From Alphaproteobacteria bacterium (GTDB lineage Bacteria; Pseudomonadota; Alphaproteobacteria; Micropepsales; Micropepsaceae), in contig JAHFQC010000058.1 in assembly GCA_023259375.1 (NCBI GenBank), positions 1 to 34,598 on the forward strand: a DNA stretch of 34,598 nt, in the 5' to 3' direction. The notes beneath the pieces were generated by a model, which ran no database searches, had not been told where the DNA came from, and saw only the letters and a list, made by a program, of their open reading frames with translations. Below, piece after piece: positions 25,586 through 34,251 of this stretch (position 1 is the first letter of the stretch; each line of letters opens with the position of its first letter). The position numbers and the translations under genes were made by a program.

Positions 25586-26613
25586 CAGATCGTCTCGGTG
25601 ACTTTGTTGAGCAGTGGCGGATTATCGGGATTCATGCCGCGCGCGCGCGAAAGCTGCTCGGCCATGCGATAGAAGCTTTGCAGCATCAGGATTGGCTGTA
25701 ATGCCGGATGCGCGTCGACCGTCGGCAGAACCAGCGCTCGCGGATCGTCGAAGCCGGCCAAAAGGATATCGGCGCCACTCTGCGCCAAGGCCGCGATCAG
25801 GTCTTTCACACCGGCCCGGGTTTCGTCATCCTGGCTTAAGATGAAGGCGGGAAAACCGTCTTTCGCCAACGCCATCGGACCATGGCGCACTTCAGCAGCG
25901 CTGAAAGCTTCGGCATGAAGCCCGCAGGTTTCCTTGAACTTGAGTGCCGCTTCCTGCGCCGCGCCGAAACCGACGCCGCGTCCGATCACATAAAGATCGC
26001 GCGCGCCGGCGAGATTCTCGACGGCCTTCGACCAGTCGAGTTCCCATGCCTCTGTCATGTGTGCCGGTAACTCGCGCAACGCATCGATCAGCGGAGCGTC
26101 GCCCGCCCACGCGGCCACCAGTTGTGCGATTCCGGCAACAGTGGCGAGATAGGATTTGGTAGCCGCCACGCTTTTTTCCGGCCCGGCAAGGAGTGGGATG
26201 GCAACATCGGCTTCGGCCGCCAGCGGCGAATCAACGACGTTGACGAATGCGACCGTGAATGCTCCTGCCTCTTTGGCGGCCTGGAGGGCGGTGACGATGT
26301 CGGGGCTCTTGCCGCTCTGCGATGTCGCGATCAGCACGGTGCCTTTGAGGTGGGATTTGGCGCTGTAGACCGAACTGATCGAAGGGGCCGCCGACGAGGT
26401 GAGAATGCCGAGCCGTGTTTCGATCAGGTATTTCGCGTAGGTCGCCGCGTTGTCGGAACTGCCGCGCGCCAACGTCACCACCGCATGCGGAGCCAACGTT
26501 TTCAACCGCGCGGCAATATCGGCGATCAGGGCGGCATTCGCAGTGCTCTGGCGTGCGATCACGTCAGGTGCTTCTGCCGCTTCACGGAACATCAGGGTTT
26601 GAGCTTCCAGCAC
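25585..26613 (-). CDS. nagB-II: Sugar-isomerase-type glucosamine-6-phosphate deaminase (NagB-II)
   Basis: The 342-residue protein is made of two SIS domains and lacks the glutaminase domain of GlmS. Visible parts are ARGSSDNAATYAKYLIE, SQSGKSPDIVTAL (phosphosugar-binding Ser cluster), KSYLATVAG, then GRGVGFGAAQEAALKFKE and EAFSAAEVRHGPMAL as in GlmS-type isomerase domains. Proteins of this type replace the unrelated NagB in Shewanella and Caulobacter-like nag operons and convert GlcN-6-P to fructose-6-P and ammonia. The GTG start at 26613 is supported by CGGAG six bases upstream; an ATG at 26592 would remove seven residues. The position between the GntR regulator and nagA fits the deaminase role; AgaS-type function is the alternative. 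Confidence 0.92.
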   Translation of the reverse strand: MLEAQTLMFREAAEAPDVIARQSTANAALIADIAARLKTLAPHAVVTLARGSSDNAATYAKYLIETRLGILTSSAAPSISSVYSAKSHLKGTVLIATSQSGKSPDIVTALQAAKEAGAFTVAFVNVVDSPLAAEADVAIPLLAGPEKSVAATKSYLATVAGIAQLVAAWAGDAPLIDALRELPAHMTEAWELDWSKAVENLAGARDLYVIGRGVGFGAAQEAALKFKETCGLHAEAFSAAEVRHGPMALAKDGFPAFILSQDDETRAGVKDLIAALAQSGADILLAGFDDPRALVLPTVDAHPALQPILMLQSFYRMAEQLSRARGMNPDNPPLLNKVTETI

Positions 26614-26616
26614 GCG

Positions 26617-27360
26617 TCACTCCGAAGCGTTGAGTTCGGCGACGAAGTCGTAGGTGTCGCCGCAATAGAAAGATTGTGAGAATTCGATGATGCGCCCGTC
26701 GCCGAGAAAACCGCGGCGTTCGACCAAGAGACCGGCATCGCCTTCCTTGCCGTGCAACAATTCCGTCTGCTGTGCCGTCAAAAGCACAGCGCGCAAGCGT
26801 TGCAGCGCCCGCTGCGGCCGGAAGCCCGCCTTGTCCAAAGCATCATACAATGAAGCTTGCACGGCATCGATCGAAGGCAGCACGAAGGTCGGAAGGGTGC
26901 AGAATTCCAGCGACATCGGGGTGTCGTCGGCATAGCGCAAGCGGTTGAAGTGGTAGACCGGTGTGCCCGGGGCGAAACCGGTCGCCATCGCTTCTTCCGG
27001 CGACACGACGCCTTGGCTCTTTTTTAGCCAAACCGAATGCGGACTTTTCCCGCGACTGGTCATGTCTTCGGTAAAACTCGACAGCTTGGAAAAGCTCTTC
27101 TCGACGCGAGAGGCGACGAAGGTGCCGGAACCTTGGCGGCGGGTCAGAAGTCCTTCCGAAACAAGACCATCCAGCGCCTTGCGAACGGTGATGCGCGATA
27201 CCGCGAACTCTTCGGCGAGGTCGCGTTCCGGCGGCAAAGCGTCTTCCGCGGCCAGCAGCTTCATCTCGATGGCGCGCCGAAGCCCCCGTTGAAGCTGCTG
27301 GTAAAGCGGCAGGCTGTGATCCTCGTCGAGGGCGCCGATCAATGCCGAAAGGGACGTCAC
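26617..27360 (-). CDS. nagQ: GntR/HutC-family regulator of the GlcNAc operon (NagQ-like)
   Basis: The 247-residue protein has an N-terminal winged helix (LPLYQQLQRGLRRAIEMKLLA then LPPERDLAEEFAVSRITVRKALDGLVSEGLLTRRQGSGTFV, about residues 17-83) and a C-terminal UTRA effector domain (about 100-240), as in NagR/YvoA, DasR and Caulobacter NagQ. Family members bind amino-sugar phosphates and repress nag genes. The GTG at 27360 has GGGAG seven bases upstream. It is the first gene of the operon and reads away from the NagP-like receptor gene. The TGGTAT boxes in between are the obvious binding sites, so it probably represses itself, the operon and the receptor. Confidence 0.92.
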   Translation of the reverse strand: MTSLSALIGALDEDHSLPLYQQLQRGLRRAIEMKLLAAEDALPPERDLAEEFAVSRITVRKALDGLVSEGLLTRRQGSGTFVASRVEKSFSKLSSFTEDMTSRGKSPHSVWLKKSQGVVSPEEAMATGFAPGTPVYHFNRLRYADDTPMSLEFCTLPTFVLPSIDAVQASLYDALDKAGFRPQRALQRLRAVLLTAQQTELLHGKEGDAGLLVERRGFLGDGRIIEFSQSFYCGDTYDFVAELNASE

Positions 27361-27412
27361 GTGTATCTCCCGAATGGTCTCACCAGGGTCTGAAATCAGC
27401 GACCCAGAACTA

Positions 27413-27451
27413 ATACCAATGCAATACCATGAAGCCCCCTGGCATCGTCAA
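27413..27451 (-). promoter_or_regulatory. Promoter and operator box of the seven-gene nag operon
   Basis: On the minus strand, TTGACG (plus-strand 27446-27451) and GGTATT (27423-27428) are separated by 17 bases, a good sigma-70 promoter. The -10 lies inside TGGTATTGCATTGGTAT (plus-strand 27413-27429), a direct repeat of TGGTAT with an 11-bp period. TGGTAT resembles the half-site of HutC-type amino-sugar regulators such as DasR and NagR/YvoA. A regulator bound here would block polymerase. Assignment to the GntR gene just downstream is inference from position and family. Confidence 0.7.
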
Positions 27452-27510
27452 TCCAAAAAAGTGGCACCTTTGACGCGTCCTTTGCTGCATTCATGGGCAG
27501 AAATTGGTTC

Positions 27511-27553
27511 TTGACAGGGCCGCCCAATTTAAGAATGGTATTGCATTGGATAT
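27511..27553 (+). promoter_or_regulatory. Promoter and operator box of the NagP-like receptor gene
   Basis: A consensus -35 TTGACA (27511-27516) is followed 17 bases on by AATGGT (27534-27539), which begins the box TGGTATTGCATTGGATAT (27536-27553). The first 14 bases are identical to the box on the other side of the divergent region, in the opposite orientation. The second half-site here reads TGGATAT, one base longer than the other copy's TGGTAT. The leader to the receptor ATG would be about 110 bases. Confidence 0.7.
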
Positions 27554-27653
27554 CAATTGGGCGATCCAGACGGGGGCCGCTCATGATCCAAATGGGGGCG
27601 GCGAAGGGCAGTTCGGCGCACTCTGGGGACAAAAACACAGAGAGGATTGAGCC

Positions 27654-30362
27654 ATGACATTGAGGAGAGTGTTTGCAGGATCTGTGAGCGTGCTGGCTCT
27701 GGCGAGCCTGGCCGCGCCGGCCCTGGCCCAGGATTCGGTGGAAACGGTGGTCGTGACGGGCATTCGCGCATCAATGCAGCGCGCCATGGACATCAAGCGC
27801 GATTCCACCACGATCGTGGACGCGGTATCGGCCGAAGATATCGGCAAGTTCCCGGACAAGAACGTTGCGGACGCCTTGCAGCGCGTCCCGGGCGTCAACA
27901 CGGTTTCGGCAGCCTCGGGCGAAGGCGGATTCGACGAAAACGACCGCGTATCGATCCGCGGCACGAACGCCAGCTTGACCCAGACGCTCGTCAACGGCCA
28001 CGGCGTGTCGACCGGCGACTGGTTCATTCTTGACCAGTATCAGACTATCGGCCGCAGCGTGTCCTATTCGCTGTTTCCGGCGGAAATCGTGTCGAGCGTG
28101 AAGGTCTATAAGAGCCAGCAGGCCGATCTGGTCGAAGGCGGCGTCGCCGGCGCGGTTGATATCGTCACCCGCAAGCCCCTCGACTTCAAAGACAACTTCA
28201 CCGTCGAAGCCAGTGGCGAGGCGGCCTATACCACGCTGCGCGGCGATACCACGCCGCAGCTCAACGCCCTCCTTGCATGGCAGAACGACAATCACTCGTT
28301 CGGTGTCATGGTGCAGGGCTTTTATGAAGCCCGTAATATCCGCCGCGATGGCCAGGAATTCCTCGGCTATTCGCAGTTCAAAAGCACCGACGCCGCCGCG
28401 GTTGCTCATCCCGAACTGACCGGGGTGTTCTATCCGACGCTGATCGGCTCGGCTTATTTCGAGCAGGAGCGCATCCGCCAGGGCGGCGACGTTGCGGTGC
28501 AGTTCCGTCCCAGCCAATCGCTCGAAATCAACTTCGACGCCTTCTATTCGCACATGGGCGCCTCGAACAAAAACAACAACTACATGTTCTGGGGATCGAA
28601 GCAGTTTGACGGTGCGGGGGCGAATGTTCCCTCGACCTATTCGATCGTGAACAACACCCTGGTCGCCGCGAGCCTGCCGGCCAAGGCGGGTCTGGCGCCG
28701 ATCGTGGCGGACTTCATCATGCGTCCGCATTCGATGAGCGACGCCTATTACTTCAATGGCGACGTGACCTACAATCCGACCGACGCGACCACCATCAAGT
28801 TCAAGGCGGGCTACACCCGCGGCGCCGGCACGACACCGGAGCAGGCCGCGTGGGAAGGCATGGTTGCGGCCGGCACCGGTGCGCCCTCGAGCTATGATTT
28901 CTCGAGCGGTGTCGCCAAGGTCGCCGTGACCGGTGTCGATCTGTCGAACCCGTCCACGCTCGTCAACGACTGGGCTTGGGGCGCGGTGTCGAAAGCCTCG
29001 GATCGCGAATACTATTTCCAGGCCGATGTCGAGCAGACCTTGAAGGTTGGGGCGATCCAGTCGGTGAAGGCGGGCATCCGCTTCGCCGATCTCAAGCACA
29101 AATCCGACATCTGGGACGGCGGCGTCTCCTACGGCTCCGGCCCGGGCTCCACCGGCGACATGGTGTCGACCCAGAACTATCCGTCCGATTTCGCCGACTC
29201 GTTCAAGATCGACGGCATGCTGCGCAATGTGCCGATGGGCGACATGGGTAAGATTGTCGACGTCCTCAGCACGCAGAAGAGCTGGCGCAGCTACACCCAG
29301 TCGGCCGCGGATGTGACCCGCGGCTCGCGCTACATGTGGTCTGGTGCGACCGATGTGCGCGAAAAGGATTGGGCCGGTTACGCCATGGCGGTAATCGGCG
29401 GCGACCGCTGGAAGGGCAATTTCGGCGTGCGCATTGTCAACACGTCTGAAAAGATCATTCAGCCGGTGAACGGTACGCCGTCGACCGACGGGACGACTTG
29501 CCCGACCAATGGCGACATTTACAGCGACTTCGGCTGCTTCCACTACAATTCCATCAACAAGGAATATTGGGACATCCTGCCGAGCGCGAACCTGTCGTTC
29601 GACGTAACCGAGAATCAGGTGCTGCGCTTTGCGGCGGCCGAAACCATGGCCCGTCCCGACTATTCGGCGCTGGGCGGAGCGGTCAACCTGACCGACCTCA
29701 CCCATGTCGGCTCGGGCGGCAATCCCGACCTGAAGCCGATCCGCTCGGCGAACTACGACGTCAGCTACGAGTGGTATTACGGCCCGCAGTCGATGGTGTC
29801 GGTCAGCGTGTTCTACATGGACCTGTCGTCCTATGTGACCAACGGCGTGACCAAGGGCACCTACCTCGACATGCTGAAAACCGGCCAGGGCACGCCCGTC
29901 TATTCGGTCTACGACATCACCGCGCCCTTCAACACCTCGGGCCACGACGAAGGCTTCGAAATCGCTTGGCAGCAGCCGATCTGGGGCGGCCTCGGTCTGA
30001 TCGCCAACTACGCTTACACCAATGGTGCGGAAACCGGCGGCGGGACGCTGGTCGGCAACACCAAGAACACTGCCAATGTCAGCGCCTATTTCGAAAACGA
30101 CTGGGTCAGCGCCCGCGTGTCCTACGGCTATGCCTCGGCGTCGCTGGTGGGCCTCGACCGCTCGGCGGCGGAATACCAGAACGCCTATGGCCGGGTTGAT
30201 GCCTCGGTGAACTTCACCGTGACCGACAATCTCACCTTGACGTTCAACGGCCTCAACCTGACCAACCAGACGCTGAAATACTACGCCAACAACGCGACCA
30301 TGCCGCGCGCGTTGTATTCGAACGGCAGCCAGCTCTACGCCGGTGTCCGCTTCAAGTACTGA
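27654..30362 (+). CDS. TonB-dependent receptor for chitooligosaccharides/GlcNAc (NagP-like)
   Basis: This is a 902-residue outer-membrane receptor. A signal peptide (residues 1-25, ending ALA) is followed directly by a TonB-box segment ETVVVTG (30-36) and the plug (TTIVDAVSAEDIGKFPDKNVADALQRVPGVNTVS, VSIRGT, VEGGVAGAVDIVTRKPLDF), with no STN domain. The beta-barrel follows and ends in AGVRFKY, a typical C-terminal strand. The plug opening is that of the large carbohydrate-type family (TIGR01782) that includes Caulobacter NagP, the GlcNAc/chitin receptor. The ATG has AGAGGA eight bases upstream. Divergent placement from the nag operon, with a shared operator motif, is the main evidence for its substrate. 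Confidence 0.93.
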   Translation: MTLRRVFAGSVSVLALASLAAPALAQDSVETVVVTGIRASMQRAMDIKRDSTTIVDAVSAEDIGKFPDKNVADALQRVPGVNTVSAASGEGGFDENDRVSIRGTNASLTQTLVNGHGVSTGDWFILDQYQTIGRSVSYSLFPAEIVSSVKVYKSQQADLVEGGVAGAVDIVTRKPLDFKDNFTVEASGEAAYTTLRGDTTPQLNALLAWQNDNHSFGVMVQGFYEARNIRRDGQEFLGYSQFKSTDAAAVAHPELTGVFYPTLIGSAYFEQERIRQGGDVAVQFRPSQSLEINFDAFYSHMGASNKNNNYMFWGSKQFDGAGANVPSTYSIVNNTLVAASLPAKAGLAPIVADFIMRPHSMSDAYYFNGDVTYNPTDATTIKFKAGYTRGAGTTPEQAAWEGMVAAGTGAPSSYDFSSGVAKVAVTGVDLSNPSTLVNDWAWGAVSKASDREYYFQADVEQTLKVGAIQSVKAGIRFADLKHKSDIWDGGVSYGSGPGSTGDMVSTQNYPSDFADSFKIDGMLRNVPMGDMGKIVDVLSTQKSWRSYTQSAADVTRGSRYMWSGATDVREKDWAGYAMAVIGGDRWKGNFGVRIVNTSEKIIQPVNGTPSTDGTTCPTNGDIYSDFGCFHYNSINKEYWDILPSANLSFDVTENQVLRFAAAETMARPDYSALGGAVNLTDLTHVGSGGNPDLKPIRSANYDVSYEWYYGPQSMVSVSVFYMDLSSYVTNGVTKGTYLDMLKTGQGTPVYSVYDITAPFNTSGHDEGFEIAWQQPIWGGLGLIANYAYTNGAETGGGTLVGNTKNTANVSAYFENDWVSARVSYGYASASLVGLDRSAAEYQNAYGRVDASVNFTVTDNLTLTFNGLNLTNQTLKYYANNATMPRALYSNGSQLYAGVRFKY

Positions 30363-30370
30363 GAACGAGA

Positions 30371-30397
30371 CCGTCCCGGGTGAAGCGCCCGGGGCGG
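30371..30397 (+). other. First hairpin after the receptor gene
   Basis: A ten-base-pair stem, with one G-T pair, forms between CCGTCCCGGG (30371-30380) and CCCGGGGCGG (30388-30397) around a seven-base loop, nine bases after the receptor stop codon. No T-run follows, so by itself it is probably an mRNA-end stabiliser rather than the terminator, which comes 27 bases later. Confidence 0.5.
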
Positions 30398-30423
30398 CTG
30401 TCTCCTCCCGAATTGGCCATTGC

Positions 30424-30458
30424 ACCCGCGGGGGCGCTTTCTCCCGCGGGTTTCTTTT
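30424..30458 (+). terminator. Rho-independent terminator of the receptor gene
   Basis: ACCCGCGGG (30424-30432) pairs perfectly with CCCGCGGGT (30443-30451) around a ten-base loop and is followed by TTTCTTTT-type sequence. The T-run meets the stop codon of the convergent sulfotransferase gene. Being followed by T only on the plus strand, it acts mainly on the receptor transcript. Confidence 0.85.
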
Positions 30459-31891
30459 CATCCGAGAGCCTTGAGAAGCGGACCGAGCCAATGTTCGTAG
30501 CGCTGCCAGCGCCCGATCGAACTTGTATAAAGCGGGCGGCGCACCTGGAATTCGCTCTTGGTCCTGACCGCGCGCCGCGTTTCGTAAAAGCGCCGGCACG
30601 CCTCGTTCCAGTCGAGCCCGCAAAAAGCGATCAGCCGGCGGGCTTCGGTTTCGAAATCGCCGATCAGGTCTTCGTAGCGGATACGCAGCAGCGCGCCCGG
30701 CGGCAGCACAGACTGCCAATGCGCCATCAGCGCTTCCGTAGCGCGGTAATAGCGTCCAAGTTCGCCGAGATCGTAGGCATAGTTGAGCCCGCTGGCGAAA
30801 AGCTGCGTGTAGCACGAAAAACAGGTGTCGCGTGCATCGCGCACGACATGAATGAGCCGTGCTCGCGGCATCGCCAGATGCAAAAGTCCCAAATGGCGGA
30901 AGTTGGCCGGCAGTTTGTCGACGATGCGCTTTGCTCCAGGTGCCAGCGCCGCCAATCTGACGGTGTAATAGCCCCCAAAACGCCTGAGACCTTCCGCACC
31001 AAGTTCAGTCAGCCCGGCGGGATAATCGGGGCCGGCGAAATCACCGTGAATCAGGTCCCGTACGTATTGCAGTTCGCCGGCGCCGTACACGTCGGGATGG
31101 CTGGCAAGAATCTGCTCCACCAGCGTCGTTCCCGAGCGCGGCATACCGACCACGAATATCGGCACATCGCTCGGATGGCCCGCGCCAGCGAACGGCGCCA
31201 TCGCTTCCGCCGTATAGGTCTCTTTCAAGCCGCGGAAGAACGCATTGACCCCGTCTTCCTCATACGGCACCTGCGCGCGATAGATCCGGTTTCCTTCCGC
31301 CAGATGCGCGAAGGCGTCGTCGCACCTTTCCAGCTCATCATAGGCCTTGAACAGCGCGAAATGGAGTTCGGCACGCTGGCGGCCGGAGAAACGCTGCTCA
31401 TCGCGCGTCAGTGCTTCCAAGGCGACCAATCGCGGATCGTCGGCCGTAAACCGGGCGCTCTCGGCCAGCATGTAATGAAAGGTCGGATTATCCGGGTCGA
31501 GCGCAACGGCACGGGCAAACGCCTCGCGAGATTCGTCGAAGCGGCCGAGCTGCTTCAAAATCCGTCCGAGAGTGCAATGGGCTGCGGCATGGCGCGGGTC
31601 GGCCGCGATCAGCCGCTCGATCACGGCGCAGGCCACTTCCTGCCGCCCGCTCGCCTCCAGCGCCTCGCCAAGGCCCATCAGCGCACCGGCGTGTTCGGGC
31701 TTTGCGGCGAGCACCTGCTCGAAGCGGTAGACGGCCTCGTCCATCCGCTCGGTCTGGCTGCACACGAGCCCCAACCCGTACAACACTTCCGGCTCGTTCG
31801 GGAACGCTATCAAGGCGGCGCGATAGTACTGCTCGGCCTCGTCGAGGCGCCCCTGCCGGTGCAGTGCGACTGCGGTTTGGAACGCGTTCAT
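30458..31891 (-). CDS. TPR-repeat sulfotransferase
   Basis: The protein has about 477 residues with two parts. The N-terminal 140 residues are tetratricopeptide repeats (HRQGRLDEAEQYYRAALIAFPNEPEV, ERMDEAVYRFEQVLAAKPEHAGAL, GRFDESREAFARAVALDPDNP). The C-terminal half is a PAPS-dependent sulfotransferase: VVGMPRSGTTLVEQIL is the 5'-phosphosulfate loop, VVRDARDTCFSCYTQLF the 3'-phosphate segment, and a KLPANFRHLG stretch lies between them. This architecture is frequent in alphaproteobacteria and acceptors are mostly unknown (sugars, proteins or lipids). I preferred the ATG at 31891 because it leads straight into the first repeat; a GTG at 31915 is possible, and neither has a strong ribosome-binding site. 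It lies opposite in strand to the chitin genes around it, so its link to chitin use is unproven. Confidence 0.88.
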   Translation of the reverse strand: MNAFQTAVALHRQGRLDEAEQYYRAALIAFPNEPEVLYGLGLVCSQTERMDEAVYRFEQVLAAKPEHAGALMGLGEALEASGRQEVACAVIERLIAADPRHAAAHCTLGRILKQLGRFDESREAFARAVALDPDNPTFHYMLAESARFTADDPRLVALEALTRDEQRFSGRQRAELHFALFKAYDELERCDDAFAHLAEGNRIYRAQVPYEEDGVNAFFRGLKETYTAEAMAPFAGAGHPSDVPIFVVGMPRSGTTLVEQILASHPDVYGAGELQYVRDLIHGDFAGPDYPAGLTELGAEGLRRFGGYYTVRLAALAPGAKRIVDKLPANFRHLGLLHLAMPRARLIHVVRDARDTCFSCYTQLFASGLNYAYDLGELGRYYRATEALMAHWQSVLPPGALLRIRYEDLIGDFETEARRLIAFCGLDWNEACRRFYETRRAVRTKSEFQVRRPLYTSSIGRWQRYEHWLGPLLKALG

Positions 31892-32038
31892 CCGGTGTTG
31901 CTCGTGCTCGTACACCGTGCACTATCCGATGTTTTTGTGAGACGGGCGAGTGCTTTATGCGCTGGCATGCGGTTTTTGCGCTTTGCAGCTTTGGGGGGCG
32001 CCGATAGAGTGGTTTTTGTTTCGACGCGACCCGCCACA
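31892..32038. other. Divergent region between sulfotransferase and GH20 genes
   Basis: This 147-bp divergent gap should hold promoters for both genes. I looked for the TGGTATTGCATTGG box seen before the nag operon and receptor and did not find it; the closest is a TGGTTTTTG at about 32011. No convincing -35/-10 pair stands out. The GH20 gene's ribosome-binding site is also weak. Confidence 0.4.
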
Positions 32039-34249
32039 ATGCTTTTCCGCTTGCGATTGACGGCAGTCGTTCTTGCCGTGCTGCCGTTCGTCGGTGCCTC
32101 GGCTGCCGATTTGAGTCTGATCCCCTGGCCGCGTTCTCTAGCGCGGGAGCCGGGTGCGTTTCAGCTCGCGGCGCAAACACCGATCATCTGTACCGGGACG
32201 AATGATGCGGGTTGTGCCGCTGCAGCCGACCGGCTGCGGGCATGGATCGACAAAGGACGCGGCTTGACGCTGTCAGGTACGGCCTCCGGCTCCGCCATTG
32301 TCTTTCGCCGCGTTGCGGCGCCCGCGGGCGAAGGCTACCGCCTTACCGTCACCCCGTCCGGCATCACGATCGAAGCGGCTAGCGACGCGGGGTTCCTCTA
32401 TGGCGCGGCGACACTGTTTCAGCTGGCGACGCAGCGGAGCGGTGCCGCGGGCGAAGTCGATATTCCGGCAGTGACCATCGACGATGCGCCGCGCTTTGCC
32501 TGGCGCGGGCTGATGCTCGATTCGGTCCGCCACTTCCAGCCGCCTGCGGCGGTAAAAACGCTCATCGACACGATGGCGTGGCACAAACTGAATGTGTTGC
32601 ATTGGCATCTGGCCGACGATCAGGGCTGGCGCATCGAGATCAAGAAATATCCGCGTTTGACGAAGGTTGGCGCGTTCCGGGTCAATGCTCGGGAGGGGCG
32701 CTACGGCGGCTATTACACGCAAGCGGAAATCCGTGACATCGTCGCCTATGCTAAGGCGCGCAACATCACCATCGTGCCGGAAATCGAGATGCCTGGCCAC
32801 GCGCTGGCGGCGATCGCTGCCTATCCGCAGCTCGGTTCGACGAAGCGAATTCCCCAAGGCCCTTCCGGCGATTGGGGCGTCTTTCCCTATCTCTATAATG
32901 TGAACGACACGACGTTTGCGTTCCTCGAGGATGTTCTTACCGAAGTGATGGCGCTGTTTCCGTCGCCTTATATCCACATCGGCGGCGATGAAGCACCCAA
33001 GGACCAATGGGACGCGTCTCCGGAAGTGCAAAAGCGGATGCGGGTGCTCGGTGTGTCGGACACCAAGGCGTTGCAGGGCTATTTCACCGACCGCATCGGC
33101 CGGTTCCTTGTGGCCAACGGCCGTCGCCCGATCGGCTGGGACGAGATCCTCGAAGGCCATCCCTCGCCCGACGCAGTGGTGATGAGCTGGCGCACGGTCG
33201 AAAGCGCGAGCGAGGCGGCCAATCTCGGCCACGATGTCGTGCTGTCGCCGGCGCCGACCTATTACCTCGACTATTGCCAGGCACAGCGTCCCGGCGAGCC
33301 GACCTGTCGTGGTCCCGAAATTCCGCTGCGCGACGTCTATGCGCTCGATCCCGCTCCGAAAGGCGCATTGGAAAAGCACCTCCTTGGCGTGCAGGCGAAC
33401 GCCTGGACCGAGCACATGCCAACCCCACAAGCGATGTTCCGCGCCGTATTTCCGCGCGCCGCCGCGTTGGCAGAAACCGGCTGGTCGACGGAGCATGATT
33501 GGAACGGCTTTCTCGCGCGCTTGCCGGCTCAGTTCGACCGCTACGCTGCGTTCGGTGTTCCGTATGCGCCAGCCGTATTCGCGGTCGATATCGCGGCGGA
33601 GCCCACATCTTCCGGCGCGCGCGTAACGCTCAGCAATCAGGTCAAGTTCGGCATGCTTCGTTATACGCTGGATGGTTCCGATCCCGCAGCGAATTCGCAG
33701 GCCTATGCGACTCCGCTCGAAACTGCGATGCCGGTGACTGTGAAAGCCGCGACCTTTGCAGACGGCAAACGGATCGGTCCGATCGCGTCGGTGCGTCTTG
33801 ATGGGGTGTCCATTCTGCGCCGCACCTCGTGGACCATGGATCAGTGCACCAACGATCTACCGCTGGCGCAGCGAAGCCGTGACGGCACCGTCTCTATGGT
33901 CAATGTCATGCACCCGTGCTGGATCTATCGTCATGCAGATCTCGCTGCCTGGAGGGGGATTGACGTTTCCGTAGCGCCGCTGCCGTTCAATTTTCAGCTC
34001 ATGCACGACATCACCAAAATCCCGCTCGATTCCAAAGCGGCGCGCGGTGGTCAGCTCGAAATTCGTCGTGACGATTGCAACGGCCCGGTACTGGCCATGG
34101 TGAAGTTGCCGAAGACGCGGGACTACAAAACAATCCGTGCCACGTGGGCGCCGCAGGCCGGTATTCACGACATCTGCCTCAATTTTGCACGCCGCAAGGT
34201 CGATCCGGTCTGGATGATCGATTGGGTTCAGCCTTTGCTCAAGGAGTAG
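32039..34249 (+). CDS. Secreted GH20 beta-N-acetylhexosaminidase
   Basis: The enzyme (736 residues) releases GlcNAc from the non-reducing end of chitooligosaccharides outside the cytoplasm. A signal peptide occupies residues 1-23 (ending ASAAD). A GH20 N-terminal domain runs to about 150. The TIM barrel starts at PRFAWRGLMLDSVRHF and contains NVLHWHLADDQGWRIEIK, PEIEMPGHALAA, the catalytic pair in HIGGDEAP (Asp317-Glu318) and GVQANAWTE. After about residue 510 comes a CHB_HEX_C-type beta-sandwich (LRYTLDGSDP) and then a final domain of about 135 residues whose end (GIHDICLNFARRKVDPVWMIDWV) looks like a CBM6/35-type sugar-binding fold. The frame is open far upstream, but that part is antisense to the sulfotransferase and lacks any domain. 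The stop overlaps the ribosome-binding region of the PTS gene, so the two are co-transcribed. Confidence 0.93.
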   Translation: MLFRLRLTAVVLAVLPFVGASAADLSLIPWPRSLAREPGAFQLAAQTPIICTGTNDAGCAAAADRLRAWIDKGRGLTLSGTASGSAIVFRRVAAPAGEGYRLTVTPSGITIEAASDAGFLYGAATLFQLATQRSGAAGEVDIPAVTIDDAPRFAWRGLMLDSVRHFQPPAAVKTLIDTMAWHKLNVLHWHLADDQGWRIEIKKYPRLTKVGAFRVNAREGRYGGYYTQAEIRDIVAYAKARNITIVPEIEMPGHALAAIAAYPQLGSTKRIPQGPSGDWGVFPYLYNVNDTTFAFLEDVLTEVMALFPSPYIHIGGDEAPKDQWDASPEVQKRMRVLGVSDTKALQGYFTDRIGRFLVANGRRPIGWDEILEGHPSPDAVVMSWRTVESASEAANLGHDVVLSPAPTYYLDYCQAQRPGEPTCRGPEIPLRDVYALDPAPKGALEKHLLGVQANAWTEHMPTPQAMFRAVFPRAAALAETGWSTEHDWNGFLARLPAQFDRYAAFGVPYAPAVFAVDIAAEPTSSGARVTLSNQVKFGMLRYTLDGSDPAANSQAYATPLETAMPVTVKAATFADGKRIGPIASVRLDGVSILRRTSWTMDQCTNDLPLAQRSRDGTVSMVNVMHPCWIYRHADLAAWRGIDVSVAPLPFNFQLMHDITKIPLDSKAARGGQLEIRRDDCNGPVLAMVKLPKTRDYKTIRATWAPQAGIHDICLNFARRKVDPVWMIDWVQPLLKE

Positions 34250-34251
34250 TC

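Noticed and set aside
27771..30815. Minus-strand open frame of 1014 codons
   Set aside because: It is the antisense of the NagP-like receptor, rich in Arg, Gly and His with no family features; high GC keeps such frames open.
30380..32038. Plus-strand frame open in phase with the GH20 gene, which would extend it by over 550 residues
   Set aside because: It is antisense to the sulfotransferase gene, shows no domain, and the GH20 signal peptide at 32039 marks the real start.
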